64,000 nt of DNA from Lentzea sp. NEAU-D7 (GTDB lineage Bacteria; Actinomycetota; Actinomycetes; Mycobacteriales; Pseudonocardiaceae), in contig NZ_JAPJDL010000016.1 in assembly GCF_026242055.1 (NCBI RefSeq), positions 145,292-209,291 on the forward strand, given 5' to 3'. The notes under the pieces were generated by a model. It did not search any database. It was not told where the DNA came from and worked only from the letters and a program-made list of their open reading frames with translations. A program made the translations under genes and the position numbers. Shown here one piece after another: positions 35,077 through 43,018 of the stretch. Each line of letters starts with the position of its first letter. Within the stretch, counting starts at the first letter, position 1.

Positions 35077-36582
35077 CCAGCCTTCGGCCGTGACGTCGCC
35101 GCGTGCGTGCACGTAGACGCCGCGGCCGTTGTACTGGCCCGCCTTGGTGTAGACGAACCTGGTCTTCACGGGTTCGGTCGGCACCCAACGGCGTCCGGTC
35201 GTCGTGATGGTGCGCGCGTCCTGCCAGTCCGTGCCGTTCCAGTGCTGGACGGTCAGCTTGTCGCCCTTGTCGACGTCGACGAAGACCTCGACCGGGCGCT
35301 CCGCGGTGAGCGTGCCGCCGGAAGTCGTTGCGCGCCACTGCTTCCCGTTGCTCCTGACCGCGAGGGCACCGGCCAGGCCGTCGGCGGCGGCGCGGCGGGC
35401 CGGGTTGACGCTGCCCCAGTCGCGGCTCGGGTGCACGCGGTTGGTCAGCAGGATCGCGATCGAGCGCGAGGACCTGTCGATCACGAACGACGTGCCGGTG
35501 TAGCCGGTGTGGCCCGCCGTTCCCCGGCCGCTCAGGGCGCCCATGTACCAGCGCTGGTCGAGCTCGAAGCCGAGGCCGTGGGCGTTGTCCGGGAACTGCT
35601 GGTTGAAGTTCGTGAGCATCAGCTCGACGGAGTGCTCGCTGAGGATCCGGCGGCCTTGGTAGGTGCCGCCGTTGAGGATCGTCTGGCCGAGGACGGCGAG
35701 GTCTTTGGCCGTGCCGAACACACCGGCGTGGCCCGCCACTCCTCCGAGGGACCACGCGTTCTCGTCGTGCACCTCACCGCGGACGATGCCGCGTGGCGGT
35801 GTCACCTGGAACTCCGTCGCGGCCGTGCGGTCCTTGGCCTTCGGGTTGTACCCGGTGTCCTTCATGTTGAGCGGCTTGGTGATGCCGTCGCTCACCGCCT
35901 GGTCGAGCTTCTTGCCGCTGACCTTGAAGACCAGCTCGCCCAGCGTGATCAGGTTCAGGTCCGAGTAGACGTACGTGGTGCCGGGCGTCGACTTCGGCTT
36001 CACGTCCATCACGGCTTTGATGCGTGACGGGACGTCCGGGTACTTCTGCCACAACGGGATGAACGGTTCGAGGCCGCTCGTGTGTGTGAGGAGCTGCTTG
36101 ACGGTGATGTTCTCCTTGCCGTTCACGCCGAACTCGGGCAGGTAGGTGGCGACCTTCTCGTCGATGCTCACCCGGCCCTGCTCGACCTGCTGGATCACCG
36201 CGATCGACGTGAACAGCTTGGAGATGGAGGCGAAGTCGAAGATCGTGTCCTTCTTCATCGGGACGCGTTCGTCTTCCGGCAGCTGGGACTGCTGGTCCTT
36301 GTAGAGGACCGCGTAGCCGGTGCGGTCGTGCGTGACGATCTTGCCGTCGTGCACGTACATCGTGACCGCGCCGGCGTACAGCGGCTTGCCGTTGGCCTGG
36401 GGTTTCGTGAAGTCGCGGAGCTGGCGCAGGGCCGTGTTGACCGGCTCCGGGTCGAGGCCGGCCCAGAACGGGTTCGACTCGCGCAGCGTCGTCCACTGGT
36501 GTGCGAAGCCGTCCTGGGGCTGGTCGAAGTGACCGGGGACCAGGGTCGTCACGAGTGCGGTGGCCAGGGCAGGGATGAGCAT
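35059..36582 (-). CDS. amiE: Secreted serine hydrolase of the beta-lactamase fold, AmiE-type amidase
   Basis: 507 residues. Short signal-like start (MLIPALATALVTTLVPG), then the class C fold: S-x-x-K as FASISKLFTS, Y-S-D in YVYSDLNLI, H-x-G-like AGHTGYTG. The C-terminal 100 residues are an added beta domain (VFVDVDKGDKLTVQHWNG). In Bacillus subtilis the equivalent gene beside nagZ and namZ encodes AmiE, an N-acetylmuramyl-L-alanine amidase that acts on muropeptides. By context this is the same role; an esterase or PBP4*-like function is possible. Confidence 0.8.
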   Translation of the reverse strand: MLIPALATALVTTLVPGHFDQPQDGFAHQWTTLRESNPFWAGLDPEPVNTALRQLRDFTKPQANGKPLYAGAVTMYVHDGKIVTHDRTGYAVLYKDQQSQLPEDERVPMKKDTIFDFASISKLFTSIAVIQQVEQGRVSIDEKVATYLPEFGVNGKENITVKQLLTHTSGLEPFIPLWQKYPDVPSRIKAVMDVKPKSTPGTTYVYSDLNLITLGELVFKVSGKKLDQAVSDGITKPLNMKDTGYNPKAKDRTAATEFQVTPPRGIVRGEVHDENAWSLGGVAGHAGVFGTAKDLAVLGQTILNGGTYQGRRILSEHSVELMLTNFNQQFPDNAHGLGFELDQRWYMGALSGRGTAGHTGYTGTSFVIDRSSRSIAILLTNRVHPSRDWGSVNPARRAAADGLAGALAVRSNGKQWRATTSGGTLTAERPVEVFVDVDKGDKLTVQHWNGTDWQDARTITTTGRRWVPTEPVKTRFVYTKAGQYNGRGVYVHARGDVTAEGWSVARR

Positions 36583-36589
36583 GGCGTCC

Positions 36590-37795
36590 TCACCGGTAGC
36601 GCAGGTAGGGCAGGCGGGTGCGGCGGAACTGCTGGAGCTCCTGCTGCCACGCGCCGACGACCTCGGCCAGGGGAGCCTGGGCGTCGATCATCCTGCGCAG
36701 CCGGTCGGAGCCGCTGAGCTTGTCGATCCAGTTGTCCGGGCGCCACGCGAACACGCCGGGGTACTGCGACTTCGCGGTGATCAGCATGGCCACGGCGGCC
36801 TTGATGGCGTCGAACCTCCGCGGGTCGGTGACGTGCAGGGTGACGCCGCCGCAGGTCTTGCCCTGGAACTTGTTGAACGTGGGCGAGAAGTAGGTCTCGC
36901 GGAACCGGACGCCCCCGAGGTCCAGGGCGTTCAGCGCCTCGGCCCAGCGCCAGTCGATGCCGGGCGCGCCGACCGTCTCGAACGGGCGGGTGGTGCCGCG
37001 GCCCTCGGACAGGACCGTGCCCTCGAACAGGCACGTGCCGGGGTAGACCAGCGCGGTGTCCGGGGTGGGCATGTTCGGGCTCGGCGGCACCCACGGCAGG
37101 CCCGTGTCGAGCTGGTTCCTGCGCCAGCCCCGGACGTCGACCACGTCCAGCTCCGTCGTCAGGCCGAACTCGCCCTTGAAGTAGCGCGCCAGCTCACCGA
37201 CCGTCATGCCGTGTTGCTGCACGATCGGTTTCAGCCCGACGAACGTCGCGTAGGCGGGGTCGAGCTGCGGGCCGTTCGCGGTGCCACCGATGGGGTTCGG
37301 GCGGTCGAGGACGATGAAGTCCAGGTCCTTGGCCGCTTCCATCGCCTGGTACATCGACCAGATGTAGGTGTAGAAGCGCGCGCCCACGTCCGCGATGTCG
37401 AACACGACCGTGTCGATGCCCGCCTTCGTGAACATCGCCTGGATCTTCGCGGGGCTGGCTTGGTACGTGTCGTACACCGGGATACCGGTGCGCGGGTCCG
37501 CGTAGTCGCCTTCGGAGCCGCCCGCCTGCGCCGTGCCGCGGAAGCCGTGCTCCGGTCCGAAGACGGCGGTCGGCCTGGCGCCGTGGGCGACCATCGAGTC
37601 GACGATGTGCGTCTGGTCCTTCAAGACGCCCGTCGGGTTCGTCAGCACGCCGACCTTGCGGCCCTCGAGCTTGCGCCAGCCGTCCTGCGCGAGCTGTTCG
37701 GCCGCGGTGGCGAGCTTCGGGGCCGCGCCGGCGGATGCGGTCGTGACGAGGGGGACGGACAGGGCGCTCGCCGCGAGGAAGCTCCGCCTTCTCAC
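36590..37795 (-). CDS. namZ: Exo-beta-N-acetylmuramidase NamZ (DUF1343, GH171)
   Basis: 401 residues from GTG 37795, overlapping the nagZ stop by 4 nt. The N-terminus is a Tat-type signal (RRRSFLAASALSVPLVTTASAGA). Body: VGVLTNPTGVLKDQTHIVD, FGPEHGFRGTAQAGG and VFDIADVGARFYTYIWSM with the D-x-Q/D-V-G-x-R-F-Y-T-Y signature of the DUF1343 family. Removes terminal MurNAc from peptidoglycan glycans outside the cell. Neighbouring nagZ and amiE form one operon with it. Confidence 0.92.
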   Translation of the reverse strand: MRRRSFLAASALSVPLVTTASAGAAPKLATAAEQLAQDGWRKLEGRKVGVLTNPTGVLKDQTHIVDSMVAHGARPTAVFGPEHGFRGTAQAGGSEGDYADPRTGIPVYDTYQASPAKIQAMFTKAGIDTVVFDIADVGARFYTYIWSMYQAMEAAKDLDFIVLDRPNPIGGTANGPQLDPAYATFVGLKPIVQQHGMTVGELARYFKGEFGLTTELDVVDVRGWRRNQLDTGLPWVPPSPNMPTPDTALVYPGTCLFEGTVLSEGRGTTRPFETVGAPGIDWRWAEALNALDLGGVRFRETYFSPTFNKFQGKTCGGVTLHVTDPRRFDAIKAAVAMLITAKSQYPGVFAWRPDNWIDKLSGSDRLRRMIDAQAPLAEVVGAWQQELQQFRRTRLPYLRYR

Positions 37796-39483
37796 CAGGT
37801 CACCCCGTGCCCGAACGGGTAGGGGGTCGGGCCCGGCACGTCGACCGGGAGCTTGCCCTGCGGCTTGACCTCGCCGAGCAGCACCCTGGCCAGCGCCTCC
37901 ATCGAGACCGTGGTCGTCGAGTAGGTGGCGAGCCACGTCTTGGCGCCGCTGTGGGCGACGTCGTACGGGTTGCCGGTCGCGGCCGCGACGACGGGCTTGC
38001 CGGTGGCGACGAGCTGGTTGATCAGGTCGACCTGGGCGGGCCTGGTGCTCGCGTTGTTGGTCAGCACCACGATCTTGTCGGCGTTGGCGGCCGCTGCCAC
38101 CGCCTGCTGGATCTGGGCGGCGGTGGGGCTCGTGGCGGTGACGAACTTGGTGCCCTTGAGCCTGGTCGCGAGCGCCGAGGCGGTCGCGTCGCTGGTGCCG
38201 ACGACCAGGGGAGCGGTGGCGTTCAGCGGGATCGCCTGGCCGTCGTTGCGGACGACCGTGATGCCGCGGTCGGCGATGGCCTGGGCCTGCTGGGTGTTCG
38301 AGCCGACGACCTGGTCGACCTTGTTCACGTCCACCTCGGAGGTGAGCATGACGCCGCGCAGCAGCTTCATCTTCAGGATGCGCAGGACGCTCTGGTCGAT
38401 GCGCTGCTCGGTGATCTCACCGCTGCGGACGGCCTTGACGACGCTGTCGATCGCGGCGCCGAGGTTCGGCGGCATCAGCAGCTGGTCGACACCCGCCTTG
38501 ATGGCCAGCACCGGGATCTCGGCGTCGGAGTGCAGCTTGCGGACGCCCGCCATCTCCAGCGAGTCGGTGACGACCACGCCGTCGTACTTCAGCTCGTCTC
38601 GCAGCAGACCGGTGATGATCTTCGGGCTGAGCGTGGCCGGGTTGCCGGACGGGTCGATCTGCGGCACCTGGATGTGCGCGGTCATGATCGAGTCGATCTT
38701 GGCGGCGATGGCGGCGGAGAACGGCGGCGCGTCGATCTGGCGCCACTGGTCGAGGCTGCGGTTCGAGACCGGCAGGGCGGTGTGGCTGTCCTCGGACGTG
38801 TCACCGTGGCCGGGGAAGTGCTTGGCGGTCGAGGTCACCGAGGTCATGTCGAACCAGCGGCGGCCCTCGTAGCCCCGCACCTGGGCGGCGACCATGTCGG
38901 CGGCGAGCTTCGGGTCGCTCGAGAAGCTGCGCACGCCGATGATGGGGTTCGCCGGGTTGGAGTTGACGTCGGCGTCCGGCGCGAAGTTCTGGTTGATGCC
39001 CATCGCGCGGAGCTCCTGGCCCGCGATGCGCGCGGCCTCTTCGGCGTCCTCCGTGCTGCGGCTCGCGCCGAGGGCCATGTTGCCCGGCAGCTGGGTGGCC
39101 GGCGGGCCGATCCGCGTGACGACGCCCATCTCCTGGTCGATCGAGATGAGCAGCGGGACCTTGCTGGCCTTCTGCAGGCCGTTGGAGAGCTGCGCGATCT
39201 GCTTGGGGGTGTCGATGTTGTCGCGGCTCGAGTTGTTGAAGTAGATGACACCGCCGGGCTGGTACTTGCGCACCATGTCCGCGGCCGTCGCCACTCCGAA
39301 GTCGGCCTGGTTCTTGGGGTGCGGGACGTCGGCGGCCTGGCCGTTGACGTACGTGACGAAGAGCTGGCCGACCTTCTGTTCCAGCGACATCCCGCGGAGT
39401 GTGGTCACCGAGGCGTCCGCTCTCGCCACCGGCGTGAGGGCGACCATAGCTGTGACCAGCGTCAACGCGGTGAACTTCCGCAC
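37792..39483 (-). CDS. nagZ: Secreted beta-N-acetylglucosaminidase NagZ (GH3)
   Basis: 563 residues from GTG 39483, with GGGAGG 9 nt upstream; signal peptide FTALTLVTAMVALTPVARA. GH3 catalytic loop TAKHFPGHGDTSEDSH (His-Asp dyad) and nucleophile Asp in GVVVTDSLEMAGV. A C-terminal alpha/beta domain (to 563) is present as in Gram-positive secreted NagZ. Releases terminal GlcNAc from glycan strands, exposing MurNAc for NamZ. First gene of nagZ-namZ-amiE. Confidence 0.93.
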   Translation of the reverse strand: MRKFTALTLVTAMVALTPVARADASVTTLRGMSLEQKVGQLFVTYVNGQAADVPHPKNQADFGVATAADMVRKYQPGGVIYFNNSSRDNIDTPKQIAQLSNGLQKASKVPLLISIDQEMGVVTRIGPPATQLPGNMALGASRSTEDAEEAARIAGQELRAMGINQNFAPDADVNSNPANPIIGVRSFSSDPKLAADMVAAQVRGYEGRRWFDMTSVTSTAKHFPGHGDTSEDSHTALPVSNRSLDQWRQIDAPPFSAAIAAKIDSIMTAHIQVPQIDPSGNPATLSPKIITGLLRDELKYDGVVVTDSLEMAGVRKLHSDAEIPVLAIKAGVDQLLMPPNLGAAIDSVVKAVRSGEITEQRIDQSVLRILKMKLLRGVMLTSEVDVNKVDQVVGSNTQQAQAIADRGITVVRNDGQAIPLNATAPLVVGTSDATASALATRLKGTKFVTATSPTAAQIQQAVAAAANADKIVVLTNNASTRPAQVDLINQLVATGKPVVAAATGNPYDVAHSGAKTWLATYSTTTVSMEALARVLLGEVKPQGKLPVDVPGPTPYPFGHGVTW

Positions 39484-39607
39484 TTGTCCGTGCCTCCCGG
39501 TGATGTTCCCACAGGTAACTGGCGTATTTCGCAAGTTACTCACGACTGCGTGGTGGGTCAACGGGCGCACATTCTGCCGTTCGGTGCCAACTTTTCACGC
39601 ACAAGCA

Positions 39608-39637
39608 GACGGGGCACCCTCGAAAGGGTGCCCCGTC
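39608..39637 (-). terminator. Strong terminator, probable 3' end of Ms1-like RNA
   Basis: GACGGGGCACCCT (39608-39620) and AGGGTGCCCCGTC (39625-39637) form a perfect 13-bp stem closed by a CGAA loop. It lies 440 bp beyond the stop of the Rv3661-type gene and 125 bp upstream of nagZ, so it most plausibly ends an RNA read on the minus strand. Orientation is inferred. Confidence 0.6.
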
Positions 39638-39925
39638 TTCAGCGCGGGCTTGCGAGTTACCAAGCGTGCAACTCCAGTCGTACAACCCTGGCCTCGGCGT
39701 CCGGCGTCCCGGTACGCAGGCCCTAGACGACAAGCCTCCCGCGGCGTGCTGCGCGTGGGTACTCGAAGTCCGCGCACGGAGCTTGGCCGGGGTGGATCCT
39801 GACTTCTCTTCGTCTGGCCCCTGGCCGACCCTAGGTCCGCACCACCCATTTAAGTGCGTGGGCCCGGTCACAGCAAGGGCTCGGACGGGTGCACCGGTCA
39901 AGCCACGTTCAGTAGTGAAAGTGCT
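39608..39925 (-). ncRNA. Candidate Ms1/MTS2823-type 6S-like RNA
   Basis: A gene-free region sits downstream of the Rv3661-type HAD gene and ends in the strong hairpin at 39608-39637. In mycobacteria the abundant RNA-polymerase-binding RNA Ms1 (MTS2823, ncRv13661) occupies exactly this position and strand relative to Rv3661. Within it, CTAGACGA (39724-39731) can pair with TCGTCTGG (39810-39817), and TGCGCG (39749-39754) with CGCGCA (39771-39776), giving a long hairpin-like core as in 6S RNAs. An AT-richer stretch at 39910-39960 may hold the promoter. Boundaries are approximate. Confidence 0.45.
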
Positions 39926-40077
39926 GGGGTTTCTGGATTTGTGAGGTTTTGTTCGTGTTCGGGTACCGCCGGGAGGGCGGTGCCGTGCACTCACCTGGGC
40001 ACCACGTGTGCGGCGCGTTGCCGCTACTCGCCGGTACCGGTCTCTTCCCGGTGCATTGTGGCCGCGAGGGCTTGACT

Positions 40078-40872
40078 TCAGTCGCGGGAGCGCTTGCGGC
40101 GCAGGCCGTACCAGGCCGCTCCGGCCGCCGCGACCGCGCCGATGCCGATGGCCGTGACCGCGACCGCCCTGCCCGAGGGGGTGGGGATGCGGGAGCGCAG
40201 GCTCACCGGGTCGACGAACTGCTGCACCGGCCAGTCCTTCTCGACGGCGATGCGGCGCAGGCCCCGGTCGGGGTTGACGACCGTCGGGTGGCCGACGACC
40301 TCCAGCATCGGCAGGTCCGTGACGCTGTCCGAGTACGCGTAGCTCTTCGTCAGGTCGTAGCCGTGCTCGGCGGCCAGCTGCTTGATCGCGACCGCCTTGT
40401 TGTCGGAGGCGCAGTAGAAGTCGACGGCGCCGGTGTAGCGGCCCTCGTGGACCACCATCCGCGTGCCGACGCTGTAGTCCGCCCCGATCATCTGGGCGAT
40501 GGGGGCGACCAGTTCCTCGCCGGACGCGCTCACGATGACGACGTCGTGGCCTTCCGCCTTGTGGTCGGCGATCAACTGCGTCGCTTCTTTGTAGACGAGC
40601 GGATCGACGATGTCGTGCAGCGTCTCGTTGACGATGCCGCGGATCTGCTCCACGTCCCAGCCGGCGGCGAGCGCGGTGATGTGCGCGCGCATGCGGTCCA
40701 TTTGATCCGCGTCCGCGCCGGCGAGCATGAACACGAATTGCGCATATGCGCTCTTCAGCACCGCACGGCGGTTGATCAGACCTTCCTGGAAGAAGGGCCG
40801 GCTGAACGCCAGCGTGCTCGACTTCGCGATCACGGTCTTGTCGAGGTCGAAGAAGGCGGCGATCCGGCTCAT
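40078..40872 (-). CDS. HAD-IB family phosphatase, SerB-like (Rv3661-type)
   Basis: 264 residues. Motif I is FFDLDKTVIAKS (nucleophile Asp), motif II VIVSASGEEL, motif III Lys in KQLAAEHGYDL and acidic SYAYSDSVTDLPML. The cap is helical. A C-terminal membrane anchor (AVAVTAIGIGAVAAAGAAWYG) followed by RRKRSRD distinguishes it from soluble phosphoserine phosphatase. Substrate could be phosphoserine, a lysophospholipid or another phosphomonoester. Synteny with ssd/tad matches Rv3661. Confidence 0.9.
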   Translation of the reverse strand: MSRIAAFFDLDKTVIAKSSTLAFSRPFFQEGLINRRAVLKSAYAQFVFMLAGADADQMDRMRAHITALAAGWDVEQIRGIVNETLHDIVDPLVYKEATQLIADHKAEGHDVVIVSASGEELVAPIAQMIGADYSVGTRMVVHEGRYTGAVDFYCASDNKAVAIKQLAAEHGYDLTKSYAYSDSVTDLPMLEVVGHPTVVNPDRGLRRIAVEKDWPVQQFVDPVSLRSRIPTPSGRAVAVTAIGIGAVAAAGAAWYGLRRKRSRD

Positions 40873-41010
40873 GTGGCTCAGCTTAGGTGTACTCGTCAGT
40901 AGGCCGTTCGGGCGGCATTTCGTTCGTGTACGAAATCCTTGTGCTGCACGGTTACCGAAACTTGGCCCTCAGCTGTTGCGGAAGTTGCGCGCAGCACTGG
41001 CGCATGGGGA

Positions 41011-41106
41011 TACAGTAGGAGAGTCCGGTTCGACGGACGGGTTCAGTCCGACCCCCCGGGACTGAACCATTGACGACCCCCGTCCCTCCCCCCTGGCGGG
41101 GGTCGT
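41011..41106 (+). other. Cluster of three consecutive hairpins, possible small structured RNA
   Basis: After a TACAGT -10 (41011-41016): hairpin 1 GTCCG/CGGAC (41023-41038), hairpin 2 GGTTCAGTCC/GGACTGAACC (41040-41068), hairpin 3 ACGACCCCCG/CGGGGGTCGT (41073-41106). Perfect stems of 5, 10 and 10 bp follow each other with 1-4 nt gaps. No U-tract follows. It could be a short RNA starting about 41023 or the leader of ssd. Confidence 0.45.
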
Positions 41107-41241
41107 CCCATATCCGCACCCCGTTTCCGCGTGAGTGCGACTGGACCTCTGCCGCTCCTGTCCGAGCGCCGTGTGCCCAACCCTCCAGAGTCGCACGCGG
41201 GTCCGACAGTCCTGGCCCGGCAAGGCGCCCGAGATTGCGAC

Positions 41242-41268
41242 TTGTCCACAGCCGCCGTGTTGTCCACA
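41242..41268 (+). promoter_or_regulatory. Two perfect actinobacterial DnaA boxes
   Basis: TTGTCCACA occurs at 41242-41250 and again at 41260-41268, 18 bp apart in the same orientation. This is the preferred DnaA box of Streptomyces-type origins. They lie 54 bp before the ssd start, in a region with no other origin features. Confidence 0.65.
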
Positions 41269-41321
41269 GATGGATCTTCACCCGGTTGTGTCGTTCATCA
41301 CGACCGGCCACGGTCGAACCC

Positions 41322-42356
41322 ATGACCCACCCCATCGCCCTGCTCACGGACCAGGACCTCCTCGACGAGGTACTCCGCGTGGCCGCTGCGGCCGACTGCC
41401 CGCTCTCCTGCGCCCCCGACGTCACGTCGTTGCGCTCGCAGTGGCACACCGCCCCCTTGGTCCTGCTCGACCCCGCCGCCGTCTCCGCCTGCCTGGACGC
41501 GGGCTTCCCCCGCCGCACCGGTGTCCTCGTGGTCCACGGAGGCGATCCGCCGTGGGCCCCGGCCGTGGCCCTGGGAGCCGACGGCGTCCTGGAGCTGCCG
41601 GTGGAGGGCCGCTCCCTGGTGACGGCGCTGACCGACCTGGGCGAGGGCCCGCCCTCGGACCGGGGCCGCGTGGTGTCGTTCATCGGCGGCAGGGGAGGCG
41701 CGGGAGCCTCGACCCTCGCCATAGCCTGCGGCCGCGAGGCGGTGGCCCTGGGCGGCGAGGCGATGCTCGTCGACTGCGACCCCCTCGGCGGCGGCATAGA
41801 CCTGGCCCTGGGCACCGAATCCGACCAGGGCGCCCGCTGGCCGGGCGTGCACGCCACCGGCGGCAGGGTCCCGATGTCGGCCCTGCGAGCCGCCCTGCCG
41901 GCGACGGGCAACCTGAGCGTCCTGGCCTGCGACAGGTCGGCCCCCGACCCGGAACCGGCAGCGGTGGCGGCAGTCCTGGACGCGGGCCGCAGAGCGGGCT
42001 GCACGGTGGTCTGCGACCTCCCGCGCTTCCCCACGGCCGCGGCCTCGGCCGCCCTGGACCGCACAGACCTGACGGTCCTCGTCGTCCCGGCCGAAGTCCG
42101 CGCCACCGCCGCCGCCAGCCGAGTGGCCACCACCCTCCTGACCCACGGCCGCAACCTCCGCCTGGTGGTGCGAGGCCCGTCCCCGGGCAACCTCCAGCCG
42201 GCCGAGATGGCCGACGTGATCGGCGTCCCCCTCCTGACCTCGATGCGCCCGGAACCGGGCCTGGCCGAGGTGCTGGAACGGGGCCGCTTCCCCCGCAACC
42301 CCAAGGGCCCGCTCGCCACCACGGCCCGCGTGGTGCTGAAGGAACTCCGCCCGTGA
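41322..42356 (+). CDS. ssd: Septum-site-determining protein Ssd, CpaE/MinD-like
   Basis: 344 residues. An N-terminal receiver-like region (about 1-100) is followed by a MinD-type ATPase fold: SFIGGRGGAGASTLAIACG (about 118-136), MLVDCDPLGGGIDLALG and VVCDLPRFP. The P-loop lysine of GKT/GKS is Ala, as is usual for this actinobacterial family, so nucleotide hydrolysis is questionable. Rv3660c, its counterpart, affects septation. It heads the tad cluster, where CpaE homologues localise the pilus machine. Confidence 0.88.
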   Translation: MTHPIALLTDQDLLDEVLRVAAAADCPLSCAPDVTSLRSQWHTAPLVLLDPAAVSACLDAGFPRRTGVLVVHGGDPPWAPAVALGADGVLELPVEGRSLVTALTDLGEGPPSDRGRVVSFIGGRGGAGASTLAIACGREAVALGGEAMLVDCDPLGGGIDLALGTESDQGARWPGVHATGGRVPMSALRAALPATGNLSVLACDRSAPDPEPAAVAAVLDAGRRAGCTVVCDLPRFPTAAASAALDRTDLTVLVVPAEVRATAAASRVATTLLTHGRNLRLVVRGPSPGNLQPAEMADVIGVPLLTSMRPEPGLAEVLERGRFPRNPKGPLATTARVVLKELRP

Positions 42357-42595
42357 CCGCTCCGAACGTCGCGCTGGTCGTCGCCCCAGATGCTGCGGTG
42401 GCCGATGAGGCCGAGTACTTCGCGCTTGTCTCGGCAGATGCCGAGATCGCGTCGACGGACTCGGTCGGATGCGGGTGCATTCCGGTTCTGCGTGGGGACG
42501 AGTCGAAGGTCCCGCACCCGCGTCCTCCCGGTCACTTCCTTGCAGCAGGGGAGTTTCCGGCTCCGACCAACGCACCACCGCGCCCATCCCCCTGA
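42353..42595 (+). CDS. Short open frame coupled to ssd, possibly a gene remnant
   Basis: 80 codons from a GTG overlapping the ssd stop by 4 nt (GTGA). The first 40 residues (TAPNVALVVAPDAAVADEAE) look protein-like; the rest is Pro-rich and runs into a tandem-repeat region. No family recognised. Either a lineage-specific small protein or the broken start of a lost gene. Confidence 0.25.
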   Translation: MTAPNVALVVAPDAAVADEAEYFALVSADAEIASTDSVGCGCIPVLRGDESKVPHPRPPGHFLAAGEFPAPTNAPPRPSP

Positions 42596-42788
42596 GACGC
42601 AGCGCCTCTGCGTCACGGCTCGCTGTCGCGCCGCAGTTTCCACTCCACGTTCCTGTCCCTGCGGGACGCGCCGCTTCTGCGCCACGGTCTGCAGCCGTCG
42701 CGTAGCTCCCGTTCCACGCTGCTGTCCGTGCTGGACACACCGCTTCCGCGTCGCAGCCTCCGCCACTCGCACTTTTCTTGTCCCTGCG
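42595..42788. repeat. Tandem repeat, two 69-nt units and one shorter unit
   Basis: Units begin near 42595, 42664 and 42733. Unit 2 starts GGACGCGCCGCTTCTGCG and unit 3 GGACACACCGCTTCCGCG; units 1 and 2 share TTCCACGyTnCTGTCC near their ends. Unit 3 is cut to 56 nt and a fourth trace follows at 42789. The spacing of the first three is a multiple of three, but no frame looks like a protein. Confidence 0.55.
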
Positions 42789-42919
42789 GGGGCGCATGGC
42801 CACTACGGCGCTCTGCGCCGCCACGCCCTCCGCCAGGCGGCCTCGCCGGGTGACCGTCCCTTCCAGCTGATCCCGACCCTCGGCCCGCCGAATCCGTTGC
42901 CATCGAAGGAGTTCCAGCC
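42596..42919. other. Gene-free stretch ahead of the tadA micro-ORFs
   Basis: About 320 bp containing the degenerate tandem repeats and, at 42905-42911, the GAAGGAG ribosome site of the first micro-ORF. No other gene was found; base composition is less codon-biased than flanking genes. Confidence 0.5.
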
Positions 42920-43018
42920 GTGACCCTGCTCCGCCTCCTAGGCCGGATGCTGCGCAACCTCGTCGTCTACGGCCGCCTCTACCCACCCCGCTACATCTTC
43001 AAGGAGGAGCCGAAGTGA
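42920..43018 (+). CDS. Micro-ORF 1 upstream of tadA (32 residues)
   Basis: A GTG-started frame preceded by GAAGGAG 8 nt upstream encodes 32 residues containing LLRLLGRMLRNLVVYGRLYP and ending KEEPK. It is amphipathic and basic, with hydrophobic clusters, and could lie on the membrane surface. Its stop overlaps the next micro-ORF start by 4 nt. The shared Y-G-R element with micro-ORF 2 suggests related peptides. No known family. Confidence 0.5.
   Translation: MTLLRLLGRMLRNLVVYGRLYPPRYIFKEEPK

Noticed and set aside
39608..39925. RNase P RNA or tmRNA as the identity of the structured region
   Set aside because: The conserved RNase P GAGGAAAGTCC and ACAGAAA motifs and a tmRNA tRNA-like end were not found.
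39666..40075. Small plus-strand frames next to the Rv3661-type gene
   Set aside because: They have no ribosome sites and lie over the proposed structured RNA; compositions are not protein-like.
41021..41049. tRNA-like T-arm (GGTTCGA) upstream of ssd
   Set aside because: GTCCG-GTTCGA-CGGAC has a 6-nt loop and no acceptor, D or anticodon arms around it; it is better explained as the first of three hairpins.
41242..41268. A replication origin around the DnaA boxes
   Set aside because: Only two boxes, no dnaA/dnaN/gyrB neighbours and no AT-rich unwinding region; a regulatory site is more likely.
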